A stretch of 64,000 bases of DNA, from assembly GCF_004006175.1 (NCBI RefSeq), contig NZ_CP033219.1:4216001-4280000 (forward strand). The letters run 5' to 3'. Shown here in pieces: positions 8,963-18,027 of the stretch. Position 1 is the first letter of the stretch. Each line of letters begins with the position of its first letter. The notes under the pieces were generated by a model. The model worked only from the letters and a program-made list of their open reading frames with translations, did not search any database and had not been told where the DNA came from. Source of the stretch: Parasedimentitalea marina (GTDB lineage Bacteria > Pseudomonadota > Alphaproteobacteria > Rhodobacterales > Rhodobacteraceae). The translations under genes and the position numbers were made by a program.

Positions 8963-9748
8963 TCAGTCGATGGGGCGACCTTCGACGTAGTGGCCGTAAA
9001 TGGTGGTCAAGATACTGACATTCACCAGCGACATCACCAGACCAGTCAGGATCTGGAAAGCGATACCGAGTGGGAGAAACACTTCCATGGACAATCCGGC
9101 CACAAACTGTAGTAAAAATTGCACGGCCGCGGTTGACAGTCCAGTTACCAAAAGTGTCCCGCTTGCCCCTGTAGTGAATATCCAAGCCTCCCCTAACTTC
9201 AACGAGTCACCCACTGCCGCGGCTGGCAATACTGGGGAAAGTCGGTAGAAAATTAGATAGGCAATGATTATTGTAGCCACTGGCACTAGAGCCCCTACGA
9301 GTGGCAAAACAGGCGAAATAATCCCTGCTAGAATACCAAAGATCATTGCTATTGGGACCAGAGACAAAACGGTGACTAGCCCAATCAACAACCCGCTTCC
9401 CAAATAGGCGGTGATACGGTCGAAACGGAACTTTGGTACCCAACCGTTTGGATACTCTTCCAACAAGATAAAGCGGTGCCATGACACAAAAACCCACAAC
9501 TCGATCGCAATAAGAACGAAGACCAGCAGAATGATTGGCATTAAAAAGGCCCCTAGACCGCCGTCATTCAACATCTTCTGCAACGCCGCTTCATCAGTCA
9601 AAGATCCCAGCGACAGGCCTGTCATCGATGTTAACCCAACAACCAGGGCAAACCCGATCAGCACAGGCACGAGAGCAATTTTCAATGCCTCTGACAGGTT
9701 ACGGATCACCATTCCCACCGAATGAGCAAATAAGCTCCAACCTTTCAT
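8963..9748 (-). CDS. Integral membrane protein of unknown function
   Basis: I do not recognise a named function. The protein has 261 residues from ATG 9748, which has GAGG seven bases upstream; an extra five residues upstream are unlikely. It is strongly hydrophobic, with about six membrane segments. The first follows MKGWSLFAHSVGMVIRN and others lie around residues 80-100, 130-185 and 200-255. There is no obvious transporter motif or catalytic residue pattern. It is divergent from argG and lies upstream of ilvA on the same strand, 68 bp away. Confidence 0.8.
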   Translation of the reverse strand: MKGWSLFAHSVGMVIRNLSEALKIALVPVLIGFALVVGLTSMTGLSLGSLTDEAALQKMLNDGGLGAFLMPIILLVFVLIAIELWVFVSWHRFILLEEYPNGWVPKFRFDRITAYLGSGLLIGLVTVLSLVPIAMIFGILAGIISPVLPLVGALVPVATIIIAYLIFYRLSPVLPAAAVGDSLKLGEAWIFTTGASGTLLVTGLSTAAVQFLLQFVAGLSMEVFLPLGIAFQILTGLVMSLVNVSILTTIYGHYVEGRPID

Positions 9749-9885
9749 GTCTCGTCCTCTCAAATATCATACAATCTCAGCGCGGCACCCTAGACGCAGC
9801 AACCCAGTAAGAGAAGCCCGGAAAAACTTGCTCTCCCGCCTGAAAACCGATATCGGCCAATCGTTCTGCTGAAGAGGAAATCCCA

Positions 9886-11109
<1,224 letters not shown>

Positions 11110-11111
11110 TA

Positions 11112-11549
11112 ATGGAAGAAGACGACTTCTCTGAAGAATTAGAGATGTTTATCGAGGCACAGGACACCGTCTGGCACGATGTCCTAGCCGAGGTAAAAGC
11201 GGGACAAAAGGCAGGCCACTGGATGTGGTTTGTCTTTCCCCAACTCGCCGAATTGGGGAAATCCCATATGGCGCAGTTATATGGGATCGAGGACCTAGCC
11301 GAGGCTTCTGCCTATTTGGACCATCCTGAACTGAATCGGCGATTGATCGAGGTCAGCCGTCTGGTGCTGGCACACAGCGACACCCCGGCAGAGCAGATTT
11401 TTGGCACGACTGACGCCAAGAAATTACGGTCATCAATGACACTGTTTGCCGCCGTGCCGGGCGCCGCATCTGAATTCGTACAGGTTCTTGAAGCGTTTTT
11501 TGACGGCGAGTTCTGCCCGCTGACTGTAAAAACACTATCCGGAGTATAA
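11112..11549 (+). CDS. DUF1810 family protein
   Basis: A 145-residue protein that matches the DUF1810 pattern: FIEAQDTVWHDVLAEVKAG, then GHWMWFVFPQ and the later LRSSMTLFA. Its biochemical function is unknown. It starts two bases after the argG stop, and the ribosome-binding site would lie within the end of argG (AACGGGTTAAG). Co-transcription with argG is therefore likely but may carry no functional meaning. Confidence 0.85.
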   Translation: MEEDDFSEELEMFIEAQDTVWHDVLAEVKAGQKAGHWMWFVFPQLAELGKSHMAQLYGIEDLAEASAYLDHPELNRRLIEVSRLVLAHSDTPAEQIFGTTDAKKLRSSMTLFAAVPGAASEFVQVLEAFFDGEFCPLTVKTLSGV

Positions 11550-11627
11550 CTTGGCGACTTCCCGTTCGGTCAACATTGCCCAAACTCCCATTCCGACTTA
11601 CCGCTTGGGTCAGACTGGGAGAGACAG

Positions 11628-11912
11628 ATGACGCTTCAAGACATTGCAGATCGTATTCAGGCAGGATTGAACGGTAGCCAATTCGACGGATCGTTGAAAT
11701 TCGACTGTGGCGACGACGGCGCAATTGTGTTGGCCGAGAACCAGGCCAGCACCACGAATCAAGACACCGACTGTACCATTCGCCTGTCGCAGGACAATTT
11801 GGTTAAACTTCTGACCGGAAAACTAAACCCAATGACCGGAGTGGTGATGGGCAAGCTAAAAGTCTCGGGTGACATGTCGGTTGCGATGAAGCTGGGTAAG
11901 CTGCTGGGCTAG
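11628..11912 (+). CDS. SCP2 sterol-binding domain protein
   Basis: A 94-residue, single-domain member of the SCP-2 sterol-transfer fold. The closing segment KLLTGKLNPMTGVVMGKLKVSGDM is characteristic of the family and forms part of the lipid-binding tunnel. It probably carries a hydrophobic ligand such as an acyl-CoA in the cytoplasm; which ligand is unknown. The ribosome-binding site GGGAGAGACAG precedes the ATG. It stands 78 bp after DUF1810 and is convergent with the sulfotransferase-like gene, with a repeat element between them. Confidence 0.88.
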   Translation: MTLQDIADRIQAGLNGSQFDGSLKFDCGDDGAIVLAENQASTTNQDTDCTIRLSQDNLVKLLTGKLNPMTGVVMGKLKVSGDMSVAMKLGKLLG

Positions 11913-11917
11913 GCCTA

Positions 11918-11980
11918 TTTCATCTTTTCAAAAATACTCTGGGGTGAATGCGCAATAGGCGCAGAGGGGCAAAGCCCCTC
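11918..11980 (+). repeat. Intergenic repeat element, copy 1 (box plus hairpin)
   Basis: The element begins TTTCATCT, continues with AAAAATA and GGGG, and ends in the hairpin GAGGGGC-AAA-GCCCCTC (11964-11980). A second copy in the opposite orientation lies at 14421-14472 and shares TTCATCT, AAAAATA, a GGGG block and a GGGGC/GCCCC hairpin in the same order. Both sit between convergent genes. The resemblance suggests a dispersed element, possibly acting as a transcription terminator. Confidence 0.6.
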
Positions 11981-11985
11981 CCACC

Positions 11986-12699
11986 TCACAGCTTAGCGGA
12001 TTTCATCCGTTCATAGTGCGGCATTGCCGCATCCAGAACGCCTTGTAGATGTTCCGGCACCTCAGGCAGCTCTCCCTCAGCTCCGGCAAACCCATTGGAC
12101 GTCCACACAGACCCATACCAATGCAAAGCCCAGGCGCCGTCGTCCTTGTGGCCGCCTTTGGGCCAATTCAGCATTTTTGCTGAGAACGGTATGTCGATGG
12201 CGTCACACAGAGTCTCCAACATCACTGCAGGGTCCTCCCGAATATCGTGACTGTCCACAACAATCGGCTTTCCACCCCAGGCGTTCACCTCGTCAAACAG
12301 CTCGCTTTGCTGCCAAAACCCGATGTCGTCCAATGTCGGATTCTCACGTTTGGCGGCGTAAGAGGCAATCACTCGTGCTGGATGACGGATCAGGAATACA
12401 TTCTTAAACGCGCGCATCCAATCACGGGGCACGCCGGCGATCATATGCTGTGTCATGTGTTTTTGGTAGAAATATGGCTTAGCCCCAGGAATAGAGCCGG
12501 TAATCTGATCCGAGACCACAGTCGGATCCTGGGATTGGCTGTCCAAAATCTCTTGCCACATCGGATGCCGCAAACCCGTCTTGGCAAGATAGGACGCATA
12601 AAATGGCTCATCTACAATTGCACAATCTGTGCGGTTGCCAAAGGCGTACATCATCGCCGTTGACAGGTTGCGTGGCCCTGACCACATCGCAATACGCAT
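11986..12699 (-). CDS. Sulfotransferase-like P-loop protein
   Basis: This 237-residue protein has a sulfotransferase-type fold. The N-terminal MRIAMWSGPRNLSTAMMYAF resembles the 5'-phosphosulfate-binding loop, and FLIRHPARVIASY resembles the 3'-phosphate-binding motif (RxP with serine). True sulfotransferase activity is not proven by sequence, since close relatives are mostly uncharacterised. ATG 12699 overlaps the upstream aminotransferase stop by one base (TGATG), so the two are coupled; a TTG at 12702 is the alternative. Convergent with the SCP2 gene. Confidence 0.8.
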   Translation of the reverse strand: MRIAMWSGPRNLSTAMMYAFGNRTDCAIVDEPFYASYLAKTGLRHPMWQEILDSQSQDPTVVSDQITGSIPGAKPYFYQKHMTQHMIAGVPRDWMRAFKNVFLIRHPARVIASYAAKRENPTLDDIGFWQQSELFDEVNAWGGKPIVVDSHDIREDPAVMLETLCDAIDIPFSAKMLNWPKGGHKDDGAWALHWYGSVWTSNGFAGAEGELPEVPEHLQGVLDAAMPHYERMKSAKL

Positions 12700-13607
12700 C
12701 AACTGGCCTCCTGTTCGATCAACGCCTTATAAAGGCTTCTGATTTTCTGCGTCACCGCTCCCATAGTCCCCGTACCGATCTGACGACCATCAATCTCGCT
12801 GACCGGTGTCTGTGCGCCAAAAGTACCGGTCAAAAACGCCTCCTCTGCACCATAGGTATCTACCAGGGAATAATTGCGCTCGGACACTGGAATGTCATTG
12901 GCGCGGCACAGGTCGATGACTTTTTGCCGGGTGATGCCATTCATGCAGTAATCGCCAGTCGAGGTCCAAACCTCACCTTTGCGGACAATGAAAAAGTTGC
13001 AGGCATTGGTGGTATTCACAAAGCCGTTCACGTCCAGCATCAAACCTTCGTCAGCGCCTGCCTTTTCCGCAGCTATGCACGCCAGAATGCAGTTCAATTT
13101 GGAATGCGAGTTCAGTTTGGGATCCTGCGTCATCGGAAGTCCGCGCAGATGCGGTACCGTAGCCAGGCGGATGGGTCGAGGGAGCTTCGGTGTCGAATGC
13201 TCCATTATGATCACAAATGTCGGCCCCTGTTGGGAGAGCGATGGGTGCTGAAATGGACGGGTCTTAACACCGCGTGTGACCATCAACCGGGCATGCGCAT
13301 CTGTTGTCATGCCGTTGGCCTGCTGTGTTGCCACCAACGCGGCAGTAACCTCAGCGCGGTCTAACCCTAAATCCAAATCGATGGCTTTGGTCGCTTCGAA
13401 TAGTCGGTCGAGATGTTGATCCAGAAATGCCCATGTCCCGTTATACAGACGCAAACCTTCCCAGACGCCATCCCCAAGCATAAAACCACTGTCGTAAACC
13501 GACACGGTTGCCTCGGCTTTGGGGACAATGCGGCCATTAACGTAAATCAAGATCGACTCATTTCGTTGATCATCTTCAGCCTGGTGGGTGCTCATCTTTT
13601 CGGTCAT
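12699..13607 (-). CDS. Class IV aminotransferase (branched-chain or D-amino-acid type)
   Basis: This 302-residue PLP enzyme of fold type IV has the N-terminal IYVNGRIVPKAEATVSVYDSGFMLGDGVWEG, the motif LNSHSKLNCILA with the expected PLP lysine, and the phosphate-binding NGITRQKVIDL. It fits branched-chain aminotransferase, D-alanine aminotransferase or aminodeoxychorismate lyase; I cannot choose between them. I start it at ATG 13607 because AGGAGG lies five bases before it. The stop overlaps the next gene by one base, so an unknown substrate may be shared with the sulfotransferase-like protein. Confidence 0.86.
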   Translation of the reverse strand: MTEKMSTHQAEDDQRNESILIYVNGRIVPKAEATVSVYDSGFMLGDGVWEGLRLYNGTWAFLDQHLDRLFEATKAIDLDLGLDRAEVTAALVATQQANGMTTDAHARLMVTRGVKTRPFQHPSLSQQGPTFVIIMEHSTPKLPRPIRLATVPHLRGLPMTQDPKLNSHSKLNCILACIAAEKAGADEGLMLDVNGFVNTTNACNFFIVRKGEVWTSTGDYCMNGITRQKVIDLCRANDIPVSERNYSLVDTYGAEEAFLTGTFGAQTPVSEIDGRQIGTGTMGAVTQKIRSLYKALIEQEAS

Positions 13608-13749
13608 CGGGTCCTCCTGTTGGCGCGACGCTAGGGGGGTTGAAGCGTCATTCCAAGCAGTAAATTTCACTCACCAGTTCGTTACATATGATGTCACTCA
13701 CTTGAGCCTTATTTCCGCGCCGTACAGGGTATTGGGAGAGGAGAATGCG

Positions 13750-14415
13750 ATGCGTAATTCTGACAATCTGAGACTTGGGGTATTGTTTGGGCTATTGTTA
13801 CTGGTCGGGGTGATGCGTGGGCATGATGCACGTGCCCAGCAACCCGAAGTTCTGGTTGTGGCAGGGGGATGTTTCTGGTGCGTCGAAAGCGATTTCGAAT
13901 CAGTAGCTGGTGTGACGGGTGCTGTGTCCGGGTACACGGGTGGTGTCCTCAAAAATCCGAGTTACAAACAAGTCGGTCAGGGCGGCACCGGTCATTACGA
14001 GGCCGTACAAATCTTTTTCGATCCGGAGAAAGTCAGTCGGGAGACGTTGGTTGAGTTATTTTTCCGTTCGGTCGACCCAACAGATGCCGGCGGTCAATTT
14101 TGCGACCGGGGGGAGAGTTATCGCACTGCTATATTTGTCTCTAATAAGGCAGAAACGGCTCTCGTTGAGCAAGTAAAGGCACAGGCGCAAGTGGATCTGG
14201 GACAAGTTATCGTGACCCCAGTATTGCAGGCAGCACCGTTTTATCCAGCCGAAGCCTACCATCAGGATTACTATAAAGGTCGGAAACTGGTGTTCACCCG
14301 GTTTGGGCCCAAGCGTCAAGCTGAGGCTTACAAGCGATATCGGCAGGCCTGTGGTCGGGATGCGCGGGTGGTACAACTTTGGGGGGATGCTGCTCCTTTT
14401 GCACAGGCGCATTAA
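13750..14415 (+). CDS. msrA: Peptide methionine-S-sulfoxide reductase, exported
   Basis: This 221-residue MsrA reduces methionine S-sulfoxide in oxidised proteins. The catalytic motif GGCFWCVE has its nucleophile at C41. Later cysteines (in QFCDRGESYRTAIF and the C-terminal RQACGRD) are available for recycling. Residues 1-29 form a signal peptide: a short polar N-terminus, a run of Leu/Val/Gly, then ARAQ as cleavage site, so the enzyme acts in the periplasm. ATG 13750 follows AGGAG by six bases. Longer upstream frames have no support. Confidence 0.93.
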   Translation: MRNSDNLRLGVLFGLLLLVGVMRGHDARAQQPEVLVVAGGCFWCVESDFESVAGVTGAVSGYTGGVLKNPSYKQVGQGGTGHYEAVQIFFDPEKVSRETLVELFFRSVDPTDAGGQFCDRGESYRTAIFVSNKAETALVEQVKAQAQVDLGQVIVTPVLQAAPFYPAEAYHQDYYKGRKLVFTRFGPKRQAEAYKRYRQACGRDARVVQLWGDAAPFAQAH

Positions 14416-14420
14416 CGTGG

Positions 14421-14472
14421 CAAAGGGGGCCAGCCCCCTTTGAAACCCCCGGGATATTTTTAGCCAGATGAA
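14421..14472 (-). repeat. Intergenic repeat element, copy 2 (box plus hairpin)
   Basis: Read on the minus strand, it starts TTCATCTGGCTAAAAATA, continues with a CCCGGGGG block, and ends in a hairpin of CAAAGGGGGC and GCCCCCTTTG (arms 14433-14442 and 14421-14430). It lies in the 73-bp gap between the convergent genes msrA and the sugar kinase, and matches copy 1 at 11918-11980 in order and spacing of its blocks. It may stop transcription from one or both genes. Confidence 0.6.
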
Positions 14473-14488
14473 TATAGGGGCTTTGCTT

Positions 14489-15361
14489 TTAAAAGCTGGC
14501 CTCTTGGACCTCTTTCAGGTCTGGAATCACATCGGCCGTACCGGGCCGTGTCACCATCAGTGCAGCAGCGCGGGCGGCAAGGGCCATGGCCTGGGGCATT
14601 GGTAAGCTCCGATCAAGGCCTGAGAGAACATAGCCTGTGAATGTATCACCAGCACCCGTTGTGTCGACGGCTGTTACGGCATGTGCTGGAATATCCACCG
14701 TTTCGCCTGTTTCAGCATTGAAGTGGCGCGCACCTTTTGCCCCTAGTGTGATGATCACATCTGAAATGCCTAACTCCATAGGCGTTTTTCCAGTGGCCTG
14801 CTGCAACTGCTGCGCCTCGACCTCGTTCAGGAACAGAACATCCAGAAACGGCAGGACTGCCTGCACAGCCGCCGCATCAAAAGGTGCTGCGGCATAGCAG
14901 ACCCGCAATCCCAGATCGCGGCCCATTTTTGCAGCTTCGGGCTGCATATTGGTTTCGTTTTGAAGCACCAGAATATCGCCAGAGTCAGCCTGCGTCAGGG
15001 CCTGCCCGAGTTGTTCGGACGACACGGCCCGGTTGGCTCCGGGAAACAGGATAATCTGATTTTCCGCCTGTCTATCCACTGCAATGATGGCATGACCGGT
15101 AGGGGTATTGATCTCGGCGATATGACGGGTGTCTACACCGTATTCCAGCAGTCGGTCCACCGCCCAAGCGCCGTCCGCCCCAACAGCGCCGATGTGGCAC
15201 ACGTGAGATCCGGCACGGGCGGCGGCGACCGACATATTGGCCCCCTTGCCGCCCAAAAACTGCTGCAGGTCCAGTGCTGCCAGAGTTTCCCCTGGCGCTG
15301 GTAAATGCGGCAAGGCATAGACCATATCCGCGTTGATTGATCCAAGGTTCCAGATTGCCAT
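14489..15361 (-). CDS. rbsK: PfkB-family sugar kinase, probable ribokinase
   Basis: This 290-residue PfkB kinase phosphorylates a sugar, most likely ribose at O-5, with ATP. The N-terminal signature GGKGANMSVAAARAG and the C-terminal DTTGAGDTFTGYVL (catalytic Asp in the GAGD motif) are both intact. The N-terminus WNLGSINADMVYALPHLPAPGET is ribokinase-like. No ribose transporter or regulator is next to it, so the substrate is inferred from family only. It follows the malic enzyme gene by six bases on the same strand. Confidence 0.85.
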   Translation of the reverse strand: MAIWNLGSINADMVYALPHLPAPGETLAALDLQQFLGGKGANMSVAAARAGSHVCHIGAVGADGAWAVDRLLEYGVDTRHIAEINTPTGHAIIAVDRQAENQIILFPGANRAVSSEQLGQALTQADSGDILVLQNETNMQPEAAKMGRDLGLRVCYAAAPFDAAAVQAVLPFLDVLFLNEVEAQQLQQATGKTPMELGISDVIITLGAKGARHFNAETGETVDIPAHAVTAVDTTGAGDTFTGYVLSGLDRSLPMPQAMALAARAAALMVTRPGTADVIPDLKEVQEASF

Positions 15362-15367
15362 ATTATC

Positions 15368-17623
15368 CTATCCGATATCACAGGCAGCCAGCACTGCCAT
15401 GTTGAGGATATCATTGGCAGTGGACGTGGTCGAGCAGATCTGGATTGGTTTGTCCACGCCGCTAAGGATAGGGCCAACCACTGTAGCGCCGCCCATTTCC
15501 TGCATCAATTTGACCGAGATCGAAGCAGAATGGCGGGCGGGCACGATCAAGATGTTGGCCGGACCGGTAAGCCGCGAGAAGGGATATGCCTCTTGTGCGC
15601 TGGCGTTCAGGGCAACGTCGACGGTCATTTCGCCTTCGTATTCAAAATTGACACCGCGCTTATCGAGCACGGACGGGGCCAGGTGCATTTTTTCAGCACG
15701 TTCCGAGACTGGATAACCAAAAGTGGAAAAGCTGACAAAGGCCACGCGTGGGTCCAAGCCCATGTGGCTGGCGACAACGGCGGCGCGCTCGGCAATATTG
15801 GCTAGGTCGTTTTCATCCGGCCACTCATGCACCAAAGTGTCGCCAATCAACACGATCCGACCCTTGTGTAACAGGGCAGTCACGCCAGCCGCACCCTGCG
15901 CGGCATCCGCATCAAAGACGTGGTTGACCTGGTCCAGAACATGAGCTGATTTTCGGGTCGCCCCGGTCACCAGTCCATCCCCATGACCATGCGCCAGCAT
16001 CAGCGCCGAAAACACATGCCTGTCGCGTGCAGCCAGACGGTGCACATCCTTGAGATCGAAACCCTTGCGCTGCAGACGCGAGTAAAGAAAGTTCTTGTAG
16101 GTATCGAGATGTGGCGTGTTAGCGGCATTGACGACTTCTAACTCGTTCACCGCATCAGCAAGGCCGGCCTCCTCCAGTTTCTGCTTCACGTCGTCTGCGC
16201 GGCCAACCACCAGGGATTTACCGAAACCCGAACGTTGATAGGTGACGGCAGCACGCAGCACACGTGGATCATCGCCTTCGGCAAAGATCATCTGACTTTG
16301 GGCGGTACGTGCACGGGCATTCAATCCGCGCAGAATAGAGGCCGTAGGGTCCATTCGGCCCTTCAGGTTAAGCTCATAGGCCTCCATGTCGATAATCGGA
16401 CGGCGGGCGGCACCAGTATCCATACCAGCCTTGGCCACTGCAACCGGGATTCGGTGGATCAAGCGTGGGTCAAATGGGGTCGGGATGATATAGTCGCGAC
16501 CAAAACTAAGGCTCTTACCATAAGCAAGTGCCACTTCGTCTGGTACGTCTTCGCGTGCCAATGCCGCCAAAGCATGGGCGCAAGCGATCTTCATCTCGTC
16601 ATTGATAGCGCGGGCATGAATATCCAAGGCTCCACGAAACAGGTAAGGGAAACCCAATACGTTGTTGACTTGGTTGGGGTAATCCGACCGGCCGGTGGCA
16701 ACGATGGCATCCTCGCGGACCTCATGCGCCTCTTCGGGTGTGATTTCCGGATCTGGGTTTGCCATCGCAAAGATCACCGGGTTAGGCGCCATCGAGATCA
16801 CCATGTCCTGGGTCACCGCGCCTTTGGCAGACACCCCCAGGAACACATCAGCGCCATCCATGGCCTCTTCCAGTGTTCGCAGATCGGTGGGAACAGCATG
16901 CGCAGATTTCCACTGATTCATACCCGCAGCACGGCCCTGATAGATCACGCCCTTGGTGTCACAAATGATACAATTGTCGTGCCGGGCGCCCATGGATTTG
17001 AGCAATTCAATACAGGCAATACCAGCTGCCCCTGCCCCGTTGAGAACAATTCTCACGTCCTCAATTTTCTTGCCCGAAATATGCAGCGCATTGATAAGGC
17101 CGGCAGCGCAGATCACCGCCGTGCCGTGTTGGTCGTCATGGAACACCGGAATGTCCATTTCTTCCTTCAAGCGTTGTTCGATGATGAAGCATTCGGGCGC
17201 CTTGATATCTTCAAGGTTGATGCCGCCAAAGGTTGGCTCCATCAATTTGACCGCGTTGATAAACGCCTCGGGGTCTTCGGTATCCAGTTCGATATCGATC
17301 GAATTCACGTCGGCAAAACGTTTGAACAAGACTGCCTTGCCTTCCATCACCGGTTTGGATCCCAGTGCACCCAAATTACCCAGGCCCAGTACGGCCGTCC
17401 CATTCGAAATCACCGCAACCAAATTGCCTTTGTTGGTGTAATCATAAGCCAGCGCCGGATTTTCTGCGATTTCCAGACATGGCACGGCTACGCCGGGTGA
17501 GTAGGCCAATGATAGGTCGCGCTGCGTGGTCATCGGCACCGTCGCCGAAATTTCGAACTTGCCGGGGGTTGGTTCCAGGTGAAAGGCCAGGGCCTCTTCG
17601 TCGGTAATCTTTGCTTTGGGCAT
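15368..17623 (-). CDS. maeB: NADP-dependent malic enzyme with phosphotransacetylase-like domain
   Basis: This 751-residue MaeB-type enzyme decarboxylates malate to pyruvate. The N-terminal half holds the malic-enzyme domain (LAYSPGVAVPC, the dinucleotide-binding VLNGAGAAGIACIEL, and FAMANPDPEI). From about residue 430 a phosphate acetyl/butyryltransferase-like domain follows (RVLRAAVTYQRSG onward). In this family the second domain is generally regarded as regulatory, sensing acetyl-CoA, rather than catalytic. I start it at ATG 17623, giving MPKAKITDEEALAFHLEP, the usual N-terminus. A further ATG at 17659 would add 12 residues, and the ribosome-binding site is unclear for both. Confidence 0.93.
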   Translation of the reverse strand: MPKAKITDEEALAFHLEPTPGKFEISATVPMTTQRDLSLAYSPGVAVPCLEIAENPALAYDYTNKGNLVAVISNGTAVLGLGNLGALGSKPVMEGKAVLFKRFADVNSIDIELDTEDPEAFINAVKLMEPTFGGINLEDIKAPECFIIEQRLKEEMDIPVFHDDQHGTAVICAAGLINALHISGKKIEDVRIVLNGAGAAGIACIELLKSMGARHDNCIICDTKGVIYQGRAAGMNQWKSAHAVPTDLRTLEEAMDGADVFLGVSAKGAVTQDMVISMAPNPVIFAMANPDPEITPEEAHEVREDAIVATGRSDYPNQVNNVLGFPYLFRGALDIHARAINDEMKIACAHALAALAREDVPDEVALAYGKSLSFGRDYIIPTPFDPRLIHRIPVAVAKAGMDTGAARRPIIDMEAYELNLKGRMDPTASILRGLNARARTAQSQMIFAEGDDPRVLRAAVTYQRSGFGKSLVVGRADDVKQKLEEAGLADAVNELEVVNAANTPHLDTYKNFLYSRLQRKGFDLKDVHRLAARDRHVFSALMLAHGHGDGLVTGATRKSAHVLDQVNHVFDADAAQGAAGVTALLHKGRIVLIGDTLVHEWPDENDLANIAERAAVVASHMGLDPRVAFVSFSTFGYPVSERAEKMHLAPSVLDKRGVNFEYEGEMTVDVALNASAQEAYPFSRLTGPANILIVPARHSASISVKLMQEMGGATVVGPILSGVDKPIQICSTTSTANDILNMAVLAACDIG

Positions 17624-18027
17624 GAGCTGGGTAATTCCTCTGACTGTCTTAAGCGTCATACCCTAGCCTGTTCGCCTTCTCAACGCAGTTGGACGAAATA
17701 TTATTGCGCCAAATACAGCACTGAAAGACATGATATTGCTGAAATAGTTTAGCGCTAACTTTCTTACAACATGCTTTAATTAAACACTAAAATAGGAAAC
17801 ACATTCAGGAAACGCGTTTAAGCGCGATTTTTCTCACCTGTAAAATGTCATATCTTTTCAATAAGTCCTTCAAAGATACGTTGATATTAACATCTTCCAT
17901 TATGACCAGATCAGTTCTGGAGCCGGACAAATAGACGCCCCGTCGGCTTGTTTCTGCTTTTCCCCGTTACAACGGCTTTGTAAAGTCATGCAGATCGCAA
18001 CCTTCCGACCAGACCGGAGAACTCCCC
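17624..18027. other. Divergent intergenic region between maeB and mutS
   Basis: These 404 bp hold no convincing gene. They are clearly more AT-rich than their surroundings between about 17690 and 17900. Two 10-bp palindromes are visible: TTAGCGCTAA at 17749-17758 and TTTAATTAAA at 17775-17784. The first, with a central CG, resembles LacI-family operators. Promoters for both flanking genes must lie here, but I cannot place them with confidence. Confidence 0.6.

Noticed and set aside
12603..13364. Open frame of 253 codons on the plus strand
   Set aside because: It is antisense to the class IV aminotransferase and has no recognisable domain.
16235..17500. Open frame of 421 codons on the plus strand
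   Set aside because: It is fully antisense to maeB, whose domains are clear. The translation is rich in His and Arg without motifs, as expected for a shadow frame.
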